From: an uncultured Blautia sp.
Lineage (GTDB): Bacteria; Bacillota; Clostridia; Lachnospirales; Lachnospiraceae
Assembly (NCBI GenBank): GCA_900539525.1
Contig: UQCM01000067.1
Span: 1 to 15,223, forward strand
DNA length: 15,223 bases
Direction: 5' to 3'
In this document: piece after piece, positions 1 to 5,895 of the stretch
How the letters are laid out: each line of letters starts with the position of its first letter
Numbering within the stretch: position 1 is the first letter of the stretch
The notes under the pieces: generated by a model
Told to the model about the DNA's origin: nothing
Seen by the model: the letters and a program-made list of their open reading frames with translations, nothing else
Database searches by the model: none
Program-made: the position numbers and the translations under genes

Positions 1-1
1 C

Positions 2-1264
2 TATTATAAAGTGATCCCAAAGTACTATGAGACAAGGACTGGCAAGCTGGTATCTGGAAATACCACAGCGGCCGTCGGTGTGAAGGTGACTATGGGCACT
101 CCGGTTCCTGTCGCGCAGATCACCTCATCTACTTCGGTGAAGCTGACATGGGATAAGGTCAGAGGCGCTAATGTATATGAGATATGGTATATGCAGACCG
201 ATATCAGCGGTAATCAGTACAGCAAGCTGGGAGTCACAAAGGGCAATTCATATACGGTCAAGGGACTGAAGAATGGTCATCTTTACAGATTTATGCTCAA
301 GGCACAGAATGTATCAAATGGCAAGGTCGTATGTGAGAACCAGAATGATACCGGAAGAGTCATTATGGGCTACGATGATAATATATATAGTCTCAGAGCT
401 ACATATATAAGTACAGCCATCAGCAAGGACAAGAAGACACTTGCGATATATACGAATCTGGCATGGGATAAGAACTACTGGGCATCAGGATATGTGATCA
501 CAGCGTATAACAGATATACAGGCAAGGAAGAGAATGTCGCAAAGATCTCTTCTGGCACAAAGAACACATACAGATTTAAGAACCCTGGAACAAGTACCAA
601 GGGAATGAAATACACATATGTGAGGGTGAGACCATACAAGGGCTCAGTTGTCAGCGACACCCCAATTGAGATCAATGTAAACTGTATGCCGTTTGCATCG
701 GGAGTCAAGGTATCCAGAAAGACCAATTCATCGGCTGTCATTTCCTGGAAGGCTGTGCCGGGTGCATCAGGATATTCTGTATACAGAACAAACAAGCAGA
801 GCGGAGAAACCCAGTGGAGGGGTAATGTAACTGCTACAAAGTATGAGGACAAGGATTATTCGGTAAAGACAGATTATGAATACTATGTAGTGGCACAGTC
901 ATCTTTTGAAGGAGCTTGGGGTAATAGCCATTATATATATGAGGGTAATGCAAAGTACTTCGCTAAATACCAGCACAAGCTTGCAGCACCAAAGATGGGC
1001 AGCGCAAAGAACACAGCAGCGGGACAGGTCAAAGTAAAGTGGTATGCCGTGGCAGGTGCTCAGCGTTACTGGGTATACCGTTCTACAAGCAAGAATGGTA
1101 AGTACACCAAGATCGCCAGTGTGGCAACAACAAGCTATGTTGACAAGAAGGCGGCAAAGGGTGGCACATATTACTATAAGGTTGCAACAGCTGCAGTGAG
1201 TGGTGCCGGAGTAAAAGCTCAGTCAGCTTATTCAGCAGTAGCAGGTGCTAAGAGCTCTAAGTAG
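2..1264 (+). CDS. Fibronectin type III-like repeat surface/secreted protein (3' part)
   Basis: The reading frame is open at the window edge, so the N-terminus is missing and at least 420 residues are seen. Counting from the GTG at position 11, the product is a series of beta-sandwich, fibronectin-III-like repeats. Cores of the form 'V.L.W..V.GA..Y.I' recur near residues 42-60, 240-262 and 342-360, each followed by '.Y.V..L..G..Y.F.V.A'-type strands; a more diverged unit lies around residues 128-225. The last repeat ends in a short Ala/Ser/Lys-rich tail with no LPxTG motif or membrane anchor. Such repeats usually act as spacers or adhesion modules in secreted clostridial proteins; the catalytic or binding part, if any, would lie upstream of the window. 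Lys is almost always AAG (about 45 AAG, 4 AAA) and Arg is mostly AGA. It is followed by a strong terminator. The specific function is unknown. Confidence 0.8.
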   Translation, partial: YYKVIPKYYETRTGKLVSGNTTAAVGVKVTMGTPVPVAQITSSTSVKLTWDKVRGANVYEIWYMQTDISGNQYSKLGVTKGNSYTVKGLKNGHLYRFMLKAQNVSNGKVVCENQNDTGRVIMGYDDNIYSLRATYISTAISKDKKTLAIYTNLAWDKNYWASGYVITAYNRYTGKEENVAKISSGTKNTYRFKNPGTSTKGMKYTYVRVRPYKGSVVSDTPIEINVNCMPFASGVKVSRKTNSSAVISWKAVPGASGYSVYRTNKQSGETQWRGNVTATKYEDKDYSVKTDYEYYVVAQSSFEGAWGNSHYIYEGNAKYFAKYQHKLAAPKMGSAKNTAAGQVKVKWYAVAGAQRYWVYRSTSKNGKYTKIASVATTSYVDKKAAKGGTYYYKVATAAVSGAGVKAQSAYSAVAGAKSSK

Positions 1265-1322
1265 TATATAAGCATAAAGATTCCGTACAGGATATAAAAG
1301 ACGGGAATCAGCAGACAATAAG

Positions 1323-1362
1323 TACAGATCATACGATATTATGTCGTGTGGTCTGTATTTTT
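1323..1362 (+). terminator. Rho-independent terminator after the Fn3-repeat gene
   Basis: A 15-bp stem (1323-1337 with 1343-1357, including four G-U pairs) with a 5-nt loop is followed directly by five T. It lies 58 bases past the stop codon of the upstream gene. Confidence 0.85.
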
Positions 1363-1410
1363 GTAAAAAGGTACAGTCTTTATTTTGATCTTTATTTTGA
1401 AAAAAAGTGG

Positions 1411-1439
1411 TTGACATATCATAGCTGACAGTTTATTAT
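1411..1439 (+). promoter_or_regulatory. Sigma-70/A promoter of tRNA-Leu
   Basis: A perfect -35 TTGACA (1411-1416) and a near-consensus -10 TATTAT (1434-1439) are separated by 17 bases. The start would fall near 1446, about 15 bases before the tRNA, as expected for a strong tRNA promoter. Confidence 0.85.
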
Positions 1440-1460
1440 ATTAACGTTCGTTGTGAACAT

Positions 1461-1544
1461 GCGGAAGTGGCGGAATTGGCAGACGCGCAGGCTTCAGGTG
1501 CCTGTGGTAGCAATACCGTGTGGGTTCAAGTCCCATCTTCCGCA
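1461..1544 (+). tRNA. tRNA-Leu (anticodon CAG)
   Basis: This is an 84-nt class II tRNA. The acceptor stem GCGGAAG (1461-1467) pairs with CTTCCGC (1537-1543), and the discriminator base is A (1544). The D-loop contains the GG pair. The anticodon stem is CAGGC/GCCTG (1488-1492, 1500-1504), with loop TTCAGGT giving anticodon CAG at 1495-1497, which reads CUG. A long variable arm and a T-loop GTTCAAGTC follow. The 3' CCA is not encoded; a T-run follows at once. The size, long variable arm and discriminator A are typical of bacterial tRNA-Leu. Confidence 0.96.
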
Positions 1545-1566
1545 TTTTTTATTTGCTCTCATTCAA

Positions 1567-1600
1567 GAAACAGGAGCGGCGATCCGGCCGCTCCTGTTTC
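1567..1600. terminator. Perfect hairpin between the convergent tRNA-Leu and NPCBM gene
   Basis: A perfect 14-bp GC-rich stem (1567-1580 with 1587-1600) with a 6-nt loop lies midway between the tRNA on the plus strand and the stop of the minus-strand gene at 1618. Neither side has a good T-run directly after the stem. A bidirectional terminator is the likely role; this is inferred from position and stability. Confidence 0.6.
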
Positions 1601-1617
1601 TCATTTATTCTGTTCTG

Positions 1618-3028
1618 CTATTTTATCCATTCTCCTTCCGCAAATCCGAATGCTTCCGTTGTCCAGTTGTCATGGATATTCTGAAGAGCAATCTTCACAC
1701 TCTTTGCATAGTTCAGAGGAATCGTATATACGCGGGCAATATCTGATGCATTGATGGTGTAGGTTTGACTCGGTTCCTTCTCTCCATCGAGATAAACGTA
1801 AATTTCCGCATTCTCCGTGAAGGATGCGTCAATATGTCCGATCCGCACCTTCAGAGCACTGAACATCCCGTTTGTATTGAACATCGCTGCTGATTTTCCC
1901 CACACCTCTGTGATCGACTGGGTCCTCAGCACAAATCCCGTATCATAGCTCTCTCCAGACATGACAAACCTGTCCTCCGTAGTTCCGTCGTAGGTCGTAC
2001 AGGAGATACCGGTATACGGCCGACAGATCTGCATAAAATTGCCATTCCAGTCTACACCCGCAAAGGGGTCTTTGAAATTGACCGTTCCCTCTGTGCCGTT
2101 TTTCCCGTGCCACACGCCTTCCACAAAACCAAAGGAAGAGTTTGCAAAGTTGTTCCACTGGGTTTTCTTCAAAGAAAACTTTGCCGACTCTGCATAGTCA
2201 AGGTTAATGGTGTATACTCTTCCTGCCTCATGACAATTAAGATCTATCGTCTGGCTCGGCTCCTGCGCACCATCCAGATAAACAGACAGTGTAGCATTGA
2301 GTTTACTGCTGTCATCCACATGTCCGATCCGGACATCCAGAGAGCTGAACTGCCCCTTCAGATTCCAGAGCGCATCCGAGCTTCCTCCCGTCCCCTGGTT
2401 TCCATTATTCAGATAGAAGCCTGCATCGTACTTTACGCCACCGATGGTCATGGTTCCATTGCCATCTCCCAGAAATTCATCGTAGGTCTGGGTATAAGAA
2501 TACGGTTTACATACATCCATCCAGTTCTTTTCACGCACAGGCTCAATATAAACATCCAGCTGAATGTCTTTTCCGGAAAAGCTGATATCTTTTTTCAGAT
2601 AATACTGATATCCAGGTGCAGAAGCCACAAGAATGTAGTCCCGTTTTCCCATTCCCTCAATGACATAATTGCCGTTTTCATCACTCTCCCCTTCGAAATC
2701 TGCCGGTTTTGCACGGAGCATTTCTGCCGTTATCTCATCAGACTCCTCCAGTCCATCCTTTTCATAAAGAAAAAGCTTTGCATCCGTCAGTACCGGATGC
2801 TCCTTGACCGTCTTATCTGTCAGATCATACACTGTTCCTTCCAACTTATAGGTAGGAACATCCAGTTTCTTTTCAAAAAGCAAAATTTTTCTTGCTAAGT
2901 GTCGGTCCTTTAGCCGCCTGAACCTCCATACTTCCCAGCCACGGAAGCAGCAAGCCAAGAATCAGCGATACCGCCAGAAGACATGTCAGTGTTCTTTTTC
3001 CTGCTGTGTGTTTTTGAACCATATCCAT
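1618..3028 (-). pseudogene. Secreted protein with two NPCBM carbohydrate-binding domains, frameshifted after the signal peptide
   Basis: The body is an open frame of up to 446 residues (1618-2958). Residues about 38-140 look like a carboxypeptidase-regulatory/CNA-B-like beta domain (EGTVYDLTD..., SDENGNYVIEGM). Two NPCBM-like domains follow, at about 145-283 and 309-446. Each has the pattern 'YD.GF.L', 'F..L.VRIGH.D', 'VYLDG..EPSQT', 'RVYTI.L.YA.S.K..L', 'FGF.EG.W'. The body's own N-terminus is not a signal peptide and has no ribosome binding site. A good site (AGGAAGGAG) precedes an ATG at 3028 in another frame; this encodes a clear signal peptide (basic start, CLLAVSLILGLLL core, VQAA cleavage site) and reads on to SKKNFAF before a stop near 2875. 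Removing one base from the homopolymers at about 2875-2890 joins the two frames (…NFAF-EKKLDVP…). It would be a secreted glycan-binding protein if intact. A real pseudogene, phase variation or a sequencing error are all possible. Confidence 0.75.
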
Positions 3029-3084
3029 TCTCCTTCCTCTTTTGTCATGTCAGATGCCCGAAGCAAATATTGATAAATCTGCAC

Positions 3085-3102
3085 GGACTCTGAATAGTTA
3101 TC
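3085..3102. repeat. Half-arm related to the 9213-9279 palindrome
   Basis: The bases here match the right arm of the palindrome at 9264-9279 (GACTCTGAAYAGTTAY, differing only by transitions). No matching inverted arm is visible nearby. It lies in the leader region of the NPCBM gene. Chance similarity is not excluded at this length. Confidence 0.4.
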
Positions 3103-3170
3103 TTTTTATTATCATATCACATGATTACCTGATAACGGAAGATGGCAGATATGGAAATAACGTGTGTGAA

Positions 3171-3257
3171 ATTCCCGGGTTACTATTTGCACGTCAGCCA
3201 GTTCGAGGTGTTTTCTGTGAGTGTAGCGAAGCGAAAGTCACGTAAAAACCCGGGAAT
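3171..3257. repeat. Long-armed inverted repeat beyond the rplT terminator
   Basis: Perfect 11-bp arms containing CCCGGG (3171-3181 and 3247-3257) flank 65 bases. The interior can pair further (ACGT with ACGT, TTT with AAA, and GTGA with TCAC around a CGAAGCG loop), so the element can fold into one long imperfect hairpin. No ORF lies inside. It sits between the operon terminator and the divergently placed promoter region of the NPCBM gene. It looks like a small non-coding dispersed element; this cannot be shown from a single copy. Confidence 0.55.
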
Positions 3258-3269
3258 GTTACATAGGGT

Positions 3270-3298
3270 AAAAAAAGAAGCCGCCATATAGCAGCCTC
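3270..3298 (-). terminator. Terminator of the infC-rpmI-rplT operon
   Basis: On the minus strand, the stem GAGGCTGC/GCGGCTTC (3291-3298 with 3277-3284, two G-U pairs, 6-nt loop) is followed by seven T (3270-3276). It begins 18 bases past the rplT stop. Confidence 0.9.
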
Positions 3299-3316
3299 CT
3301 TTATCATTTTCAGTTC

Positions 3317-3673
3317 TTATGCAATTTTGCTCTTAGCCAGTTCTGCTAATGTTGCAAATCCTTCTGCGTCATTAACAGCCATATCAGCCAGGACTTTTCT
3401 GTTCATCTCGATTCCTGCCAGCTTCAGTCCGTACATGAACTTGCTGTAGGATAAACCATTGATACGTGCAGCAGCATTGATACGTGCGATCCAGAGCTGT
3501 CTGAACTGACGCTTTCTCTGCTTTCTTCCTGCGTAAGAGCTTGTGAGTGCTCTCATGACAGACTGCTTTGCAACTCTATACTGTTTGGAACGGGCACCTC
3601 TGTAACCTTTTGCCAGTTTCAATGTTCTGTTATGTTTCTTCTTAGCGTTCATTCCGCCTTTAATTCTTGCCAT
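3317..3673 (-). CDS. rplT: 50S ribosomal protein L20
   Basis: The 118-residue length is standard for bL20. It opens MARIKGGMNAKKKHNRTLKLAKGYRG and contains the family's Arg/Lys-rich N-terminal helix and the conserved core (RQLWIARINAAARINGLSYSKF, then GIEMNRKVLADMA). It binds 23S rRNA and is essential for early 50S assembly. In Bacillus, L20 also represses its own operon through the leader. The start follows an AAGGAGG site about 9 bases upstream. It is the last gene of the operon, 25 bases after rpmI. Confidence 0.98.
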   Translation of the reverse strand: MARIKGGMNAKKKHNRTLKLAKGYRGARSKQYRVAKQSVMRALTSSYAGRKQRKRQFRQLWIARINAAARINGLSYSKFMYGLKLAGIEMNRKVLADMAVNDAEGFATLAELAKSKIA

Positions 3674-3698
3674 TTCTTAAATCCTCCTTCGCCTGATC

Positions 3699-3896
3699 TT
3701 ATAAATACGGTAAAATCTTCTTCATGTTCTTAACATTTGTAGAATCTGTCATAGTTGCTTTTCTCAGGTTTCTCTTTCTCTTGGTAGATTTCTTTGTTAA
3801 GATATGGCTCTTATAAGCTTTGCTTCTTTTTAACTGACCTGTACCTGTTTTTTTGAAACGCTTTGCAGCAGCTCTGCTTGTTTTAATTTTTGGCAT
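3699..3896 (-). CDS. rpmI: 50S ribosomal protein L35
   Basis: The 65-residue, highly basic protein opens MPKIKTSRAAAKRFKKTGTG and contains the HILTKKSTKRKRNLRKA motif typical of bL35. It is a structural protein of the large subunit. The start is preceded by AGGAGG about 10 bases upstream. It sits between infC (99-base gap) and rplT (25-base gap), which is the standard order. Confidence 0.98.
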   Translation of the reverse strand: MPKIKTSRAAAKRFKKTGTGQLKRSKAYKSHILTKKSTKRKRNLRKATMTDSTNVKNMKKILPYL

Positions 3897-3995
3897 TGTA
3901 TATGTTCCTCCTTATTTGTATATTAATCTATTTGTAACTGCTCAGTGCTCTTTTGCTTCTGAATGAGTCACAATCTTTTAACATGAAGCTCCTGC

Positions 3996-4505
3996 TCAGG
4001 AACGCTTCTCCGTTAAAAACATCATAATACTTCTTCCTTCTAATTTTGCCGGCTTATCCACAACTGCAATATCTTCCAGTTCCTTTGCAAAATCATCCAG
4101 AATGTGACGGCTTGCATTCATATGAGCCATCTCACGGCCGCGAAATCTCAGGGTTACCTTAACTTTGTTTCCCTTCTGGATAAACTTCCGTGCTGCGCTG
4201 ATCTTTGTATTCAGGTCATTGCTGTCAATGTTCGGTGTAAGACGTACTTCCTTTACTTCAATGATCTTCTGTTTCTTCTTTGCTTCTTTTTCTTTTCTCG
4301 CCATTTCGTAACGATATTTTCCATAATCGATAATCTTACAAACCGGCGGTTTTGCTGTCGGAGCGATCTTTACCAAATCCAGCTCCGCTTCCTGTGCGAT
4401 CTTCATCGCCTCTCTCGCGGACATAATACCTAACTGCTCACCATTTTCCCCAATCAGGCGGATTTCCCTGTCTCTGATCTGCTCGTTAATCATTAATTCG
4501 CTAAT
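3996..4505 (-). CDS. infC: Translation initiation factor IF-3, probable AUU start
   Basis: IF-3 binds the 30S subunit, prevents premature joining of 50S and checks start-codon and initiator-tRNA pairing. The N-domain opens INEQIRDREIRLIGENGEQLGIMS; a basic linker follows (MARKEKEAKKKQK), then the C-domain with KVTLRFRGREM and ISAARKFIQKGNKVKVT. The first ATG in frame is at 4493, but it lies 21 bases from the GGAGG site, too far to be served by it. Four codons upstream an ATT (4505-4503) stands 9 bases from GGAGG and gives an N-terminus I/M-SELMINEQ. IF-3 genes are known for AUU-type starts, which let the factor repress its own translation. With this start the protein is 169 residues; from the ATG it is 165. 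Confidence 0.93.
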   Translation of the reverse strand: MSELMINEQIRDREIRLIGENGEQLGIMSAREAMKIAQEAELDLVKIAPTAKPPVCKIIDYGKYRYEMARKEKEAKKKQKIIEVKEVRLTPNIDSNDLNTKISAARKFIQKGNKVKVTLRFRGREMAHMNASRHILDDFAKELEDIAVVDKPAKLEGRSIMMFLTEKRS

Positions 4506-4707
4506 AGTCGTGCACCTCCATCAAACACTTGAATTTCCACGGCACTTTTCTGTTTGTTCTTTCCTGCCGCGGCTCTCTTTCCATCAAAAAAGCGGATAGA
4601 CAGACTATCCACTCATAATATCTCCATAGAAACCTATGTACTATATAAACCAATAGTCGCCCGATTGCGCTATGGTGAGAGTGGATACTCTTCTTTATTT
4701 TCCAACA
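4506..4707 (-). ncRNA. L20-type leader with transcription attenuator upstream of infC
   Basis: A leader of about 200 nt runs from the predicted transcription start (about 4707) to infC. It holds an intrinsic terminator and a segment (minus strand of 4679-4687) perfectly complementary over 9 bases to the 5' arm of the terminator (minus strand of 4606-4614). The two structures are therefore mutually exclusive. This layout matches the known Bacillus L20 leader, in which free L20 favours the terminator. That L20 is the ligand here is inferred from the operon content. Confidence 0.8.
4586..4612 (-). terminator. Attenuator terminator inside the infC leader
   Basis: On the minus strand, an 8-bp stem GTGGATAG/CTATCCGC (4612-4605 with 4599-4592, one G-U pair, 5-nt loop) is followed by six T (4591-4586). 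It lies about 80 bases before the infC start, after the antiterminator segment. Confidence 0.85.
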
Positions 4708-4713
4708 TTGACT

Positions 4714-4742
4714 ACTCTACCACAATTGTTTCACGCTGTCAA
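4714..4742 (-). promoter_or_regulatory. Promoter of infC-rpmI-rplT
   Basis: On the minus strand, a perfect -35 TTGACA (4742-4737) is followed after 17 bases by a -10 TAGAGT (4719-4714, four of six consensus bases). It is placed correctly for the attenuator leader downstream. Confidence 0.7.
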
Positions 4743-4752
4743 TGCTTTTTCT

Positions 4753-4778
4753 CCTGTTTTTTGATCCAAAAAACCAGG
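4753..4778. terminator. Hairpin between the small membrane gene and the infC promoter
   Basis: The stem CCTG+TTTTTTG / CAAAAAA+CAGG, with one bulged C, has a 3-nt loop and 11 bp. It lies 10 bases past the stop of the minus-strand gene ending at 4788. No T-run follows the stem, so a terminator role is inferred only from its place. Confidence 0.35.
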
Positions 4779-4787
4779 CTCTTATGC

Positions 4788-5114
4788 TTATTGCTTCCTT
4801 TTTATCGATTTTAAGAATCGTCGCACAAATAAAACATAAATACCAACCGCAACAATAATGCTGCTTATGACCATCTTTAATGCTGCCACAATATCACCTT
4901 TCAAAAACAGACCGACACATATCCACAGGCACACCCCAAAAAGCACTAAGAAGAAGATTGTACAAACAACCATCATCACTCTACTCACAATTTGTATACG
5001 CCTTTTGACTATCTCACAATAGGCAAACTCCTCCACGAAAATCAAGGCAACTTCCAAGCATACAGCAACCATAGATACAATTCCCAATACAAAAAACTCA
5101 TTCATACAATACAA
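4788..5114 (-). CDS. Small predicted integral membrane protein
   Basis: I do not recognise this 108-residue product. It has three likely membrane segments: about residues 7-29 (FFVLGIVSMVAVCLEVALIFVEE), 46-70 (VMMVVCTIFFLVLFGVCLWICVG) and 77-98 (VAALKMVISSIIVAVGIYVLFV). A basic loop (KRRIQIVSR) separates the first two, and the C-terminal tail RRFLKSIKRKQ is basic, suggesting a cytoplasmic tail. No clear ribosome binding site precedes either the ATG at 5114 or the one at 5105, so the start is unsure. A 13-codon frame (MMKETVKRVVCIV) overlaps the start and could be a leader or part of a frameshifted N-terminus. Flanking degenerate sequence suggests the locus may be decayed. Confidence 0.5.
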   Translation of the reverse strand: MYCMNEFFVLGIVSMVAVCLEVALIFVEEFAYCEIVKRRIQIVSRVMMVVCTIFFLVLFGVCLWICVGLFLKGDIVAALKMVISSIIVAVGIYVLFVRRFLKSIKRKQ

Positions 5115-5166
5115 CTCTTTTTACTGTTTCTTTCATCATAATTATCACAACAGTTCCAGCACGGCT

Positions 5167-5317
5167 TTGCTTTTAAGATATTTTATCTTTTCCGACATAA
5201 TCTGCCTGTCCTTTTCCTTTTATCTGGTTTTCTACCTCTGTAATCTTGCGTTTCAAATTCCCTGATTTTCTCTTTAAGATGCAGTATTTGTTTAGCAGTA
5301 TGAATATAATAATGATT
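5167..5317 (-). pseudogene. Possible gene remnant: membrane segment plus charged helix, no start codon
   Basis: In the minus-strand frame ending with TAA at about 5167, an open stretch reads GIIIIFILLNKYCILKRKSG, then NLKRKITEVENQIKGKGQ and DYVGKDKIS. This is a hydrophobic segment followed by a charged, coiled-coil-like helix. It has no ATG, GTG or TTG start; its upstream edge is exactly repeat copy A, whose sequence brings in a stop. A second frame at its 3' end (MSEKIKYLKSKAVLELL) resembles a continuation. This looks like the tail of a small membrane gene cut off by the repeat and frameshifted, but it is short enough to be chance. Confidence 0.25.
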
Positions 5318-5384
5318 CCAGGGTCAAAAGGTCATGATTTTCATGCTTGCATGAAAATCATGACTTTGGGACCCGCTAAACATG
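5312..5384 (+). repeat. Dispersed hairpin repeat, copy A
   Basis: A 73-nt element whose core is a perfect 16-bp stem (5331-5346 with 5349-5364, GTCATGATTTTCATGC and its complement). It is extended by outer arms GGGTC/GACCC at about 5321-5325 and 5370-5373. Copy B at 12541-12614 is nearly identical on the other strand. It is non-coding and lies in the 350-base gap between the small membrane gene and the DUF1540 gene. Confidence 0.85.
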
Positions 5385-5464
5385 AGAATCAGCCAATGTC
5401 AACCGCATTTTTCTTTTCTCACATCCTGAAAATATCGAAAATTTCCTGATTTTACTCCGGTTTT

Positions 5465-5776
5465 TTACTTCCGGAACGTACTGCACTCTGTCTGCTCAGA
5501 ACGGCTTGCAGATGTTCCTGAAATGTCGATCTTTCCGGCGTCGCACACACGGTTTTTATTATACATGCACTCCACAGCTTCGCATGCTACCTCAATCTTC
5601 TGGGACGGTGTGCCCATGGAGCTTTTTGCGCCTTCACTGGTGCGCTCTTTAAAGCTGGTACAGCTGGTCTCCCCGGATGTCGAAGCCGTCTCGCCGCCTA
5701 CCAGGATATCCCCCTTGCTGCAGTACATTCCATCATTGTATACACATCTCTGTGCAGAACAAACTAACATTGGCAT
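5465..5776 (-). CDS. Protein with two DUF1540 domains (four-cysteine repeats)
   Basis: The 103-residue protein has two copies of one motif: residues 6-43 and 65-102. In each, four cysteines stand at identical spacing (C6, C11, C19, C39 and C65, C70, C78, C98), with the shared pattern C....C.YN....C..G.I.(V/I).G..A..S..T.C..F that defines DUF1540. A Ser/Gly/Thr/Lys linker joins them. The cysteine pattern suggests metal binding, which is inferred; the cellular role of the family is not established. The frame is open upstream to 5884, but AGAAGGAGGG at 5785-5793 sits 8 bases before the ATG at 5776, and the residues upstream are not family-like. An alternative ATG at 5782 is only 2 bases from the site. 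It follows the ABC permease gene by 119 bases. Confidence 0.88.
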   Translation of the reverse strand: MPMLVCSAQRCVYNDGMYCSKGDILVGGETASTSGETSCTSFKERTSEGAKSSMGTPSQKIEVACEAVECMYNKNRVCDAGKIDISGTSASRSEQTECSTFRK

Positions 5777-5809
5777 GATCATAGCCCTCCTTCTAATCAC
5801 TGATTTGCC

Positions 5810-5862
5810 CGGAGAAAACCCATCCCTGTTCAGGTTGAAATTCTTCTGACCGGTTTTCTCCG
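5810..5862. repeat. 11-bp perfect inverted repeat upstream of the DUF1540 gene
   Basis: The arms CGGAGAAAACC (5810-5820) and GGTTTTCTCCG (5852-5862) are perfect complements with 31 bases between them. They lie between the ABC permease stop and the DUF1540 ribosome binding site. No T-run follows, so this is either a leader structure, a processing site or a poor terminator of the ABC operon. Confidence 0.5.
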
Positions 5863-5895
5863 ACTCAGTTATAGTATCCGCCATGATCTTCCACT

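Noticed and set aside
1461..1600. tRNA-Leu as an integration site for a mobile island
   Set aside because: No integrase lies nearby, and no second copy of the tRNA 3' end was noticed in the window. The sequence right after the tRNA is a short hairpin and a convergent gene.
1453..1754. Short plus-strand ORFs over the tRNA
   Set aside because: They translate the tRNA itself and the terminator hairpin, with no ribosome binding site.
2107..2898. 263-codon plus-strand ORF
   Set aside because: It lies antisense inside the NPCBM gene body, which has clear domain repeats; composition is that of a shadow frame.
4506..4707. T-box or metabolite riboswitch upstream of infC
   Set aside because: No T-box core sequence was seen, and the operon and terminator/antiterminator layout fit an L20 leader better.
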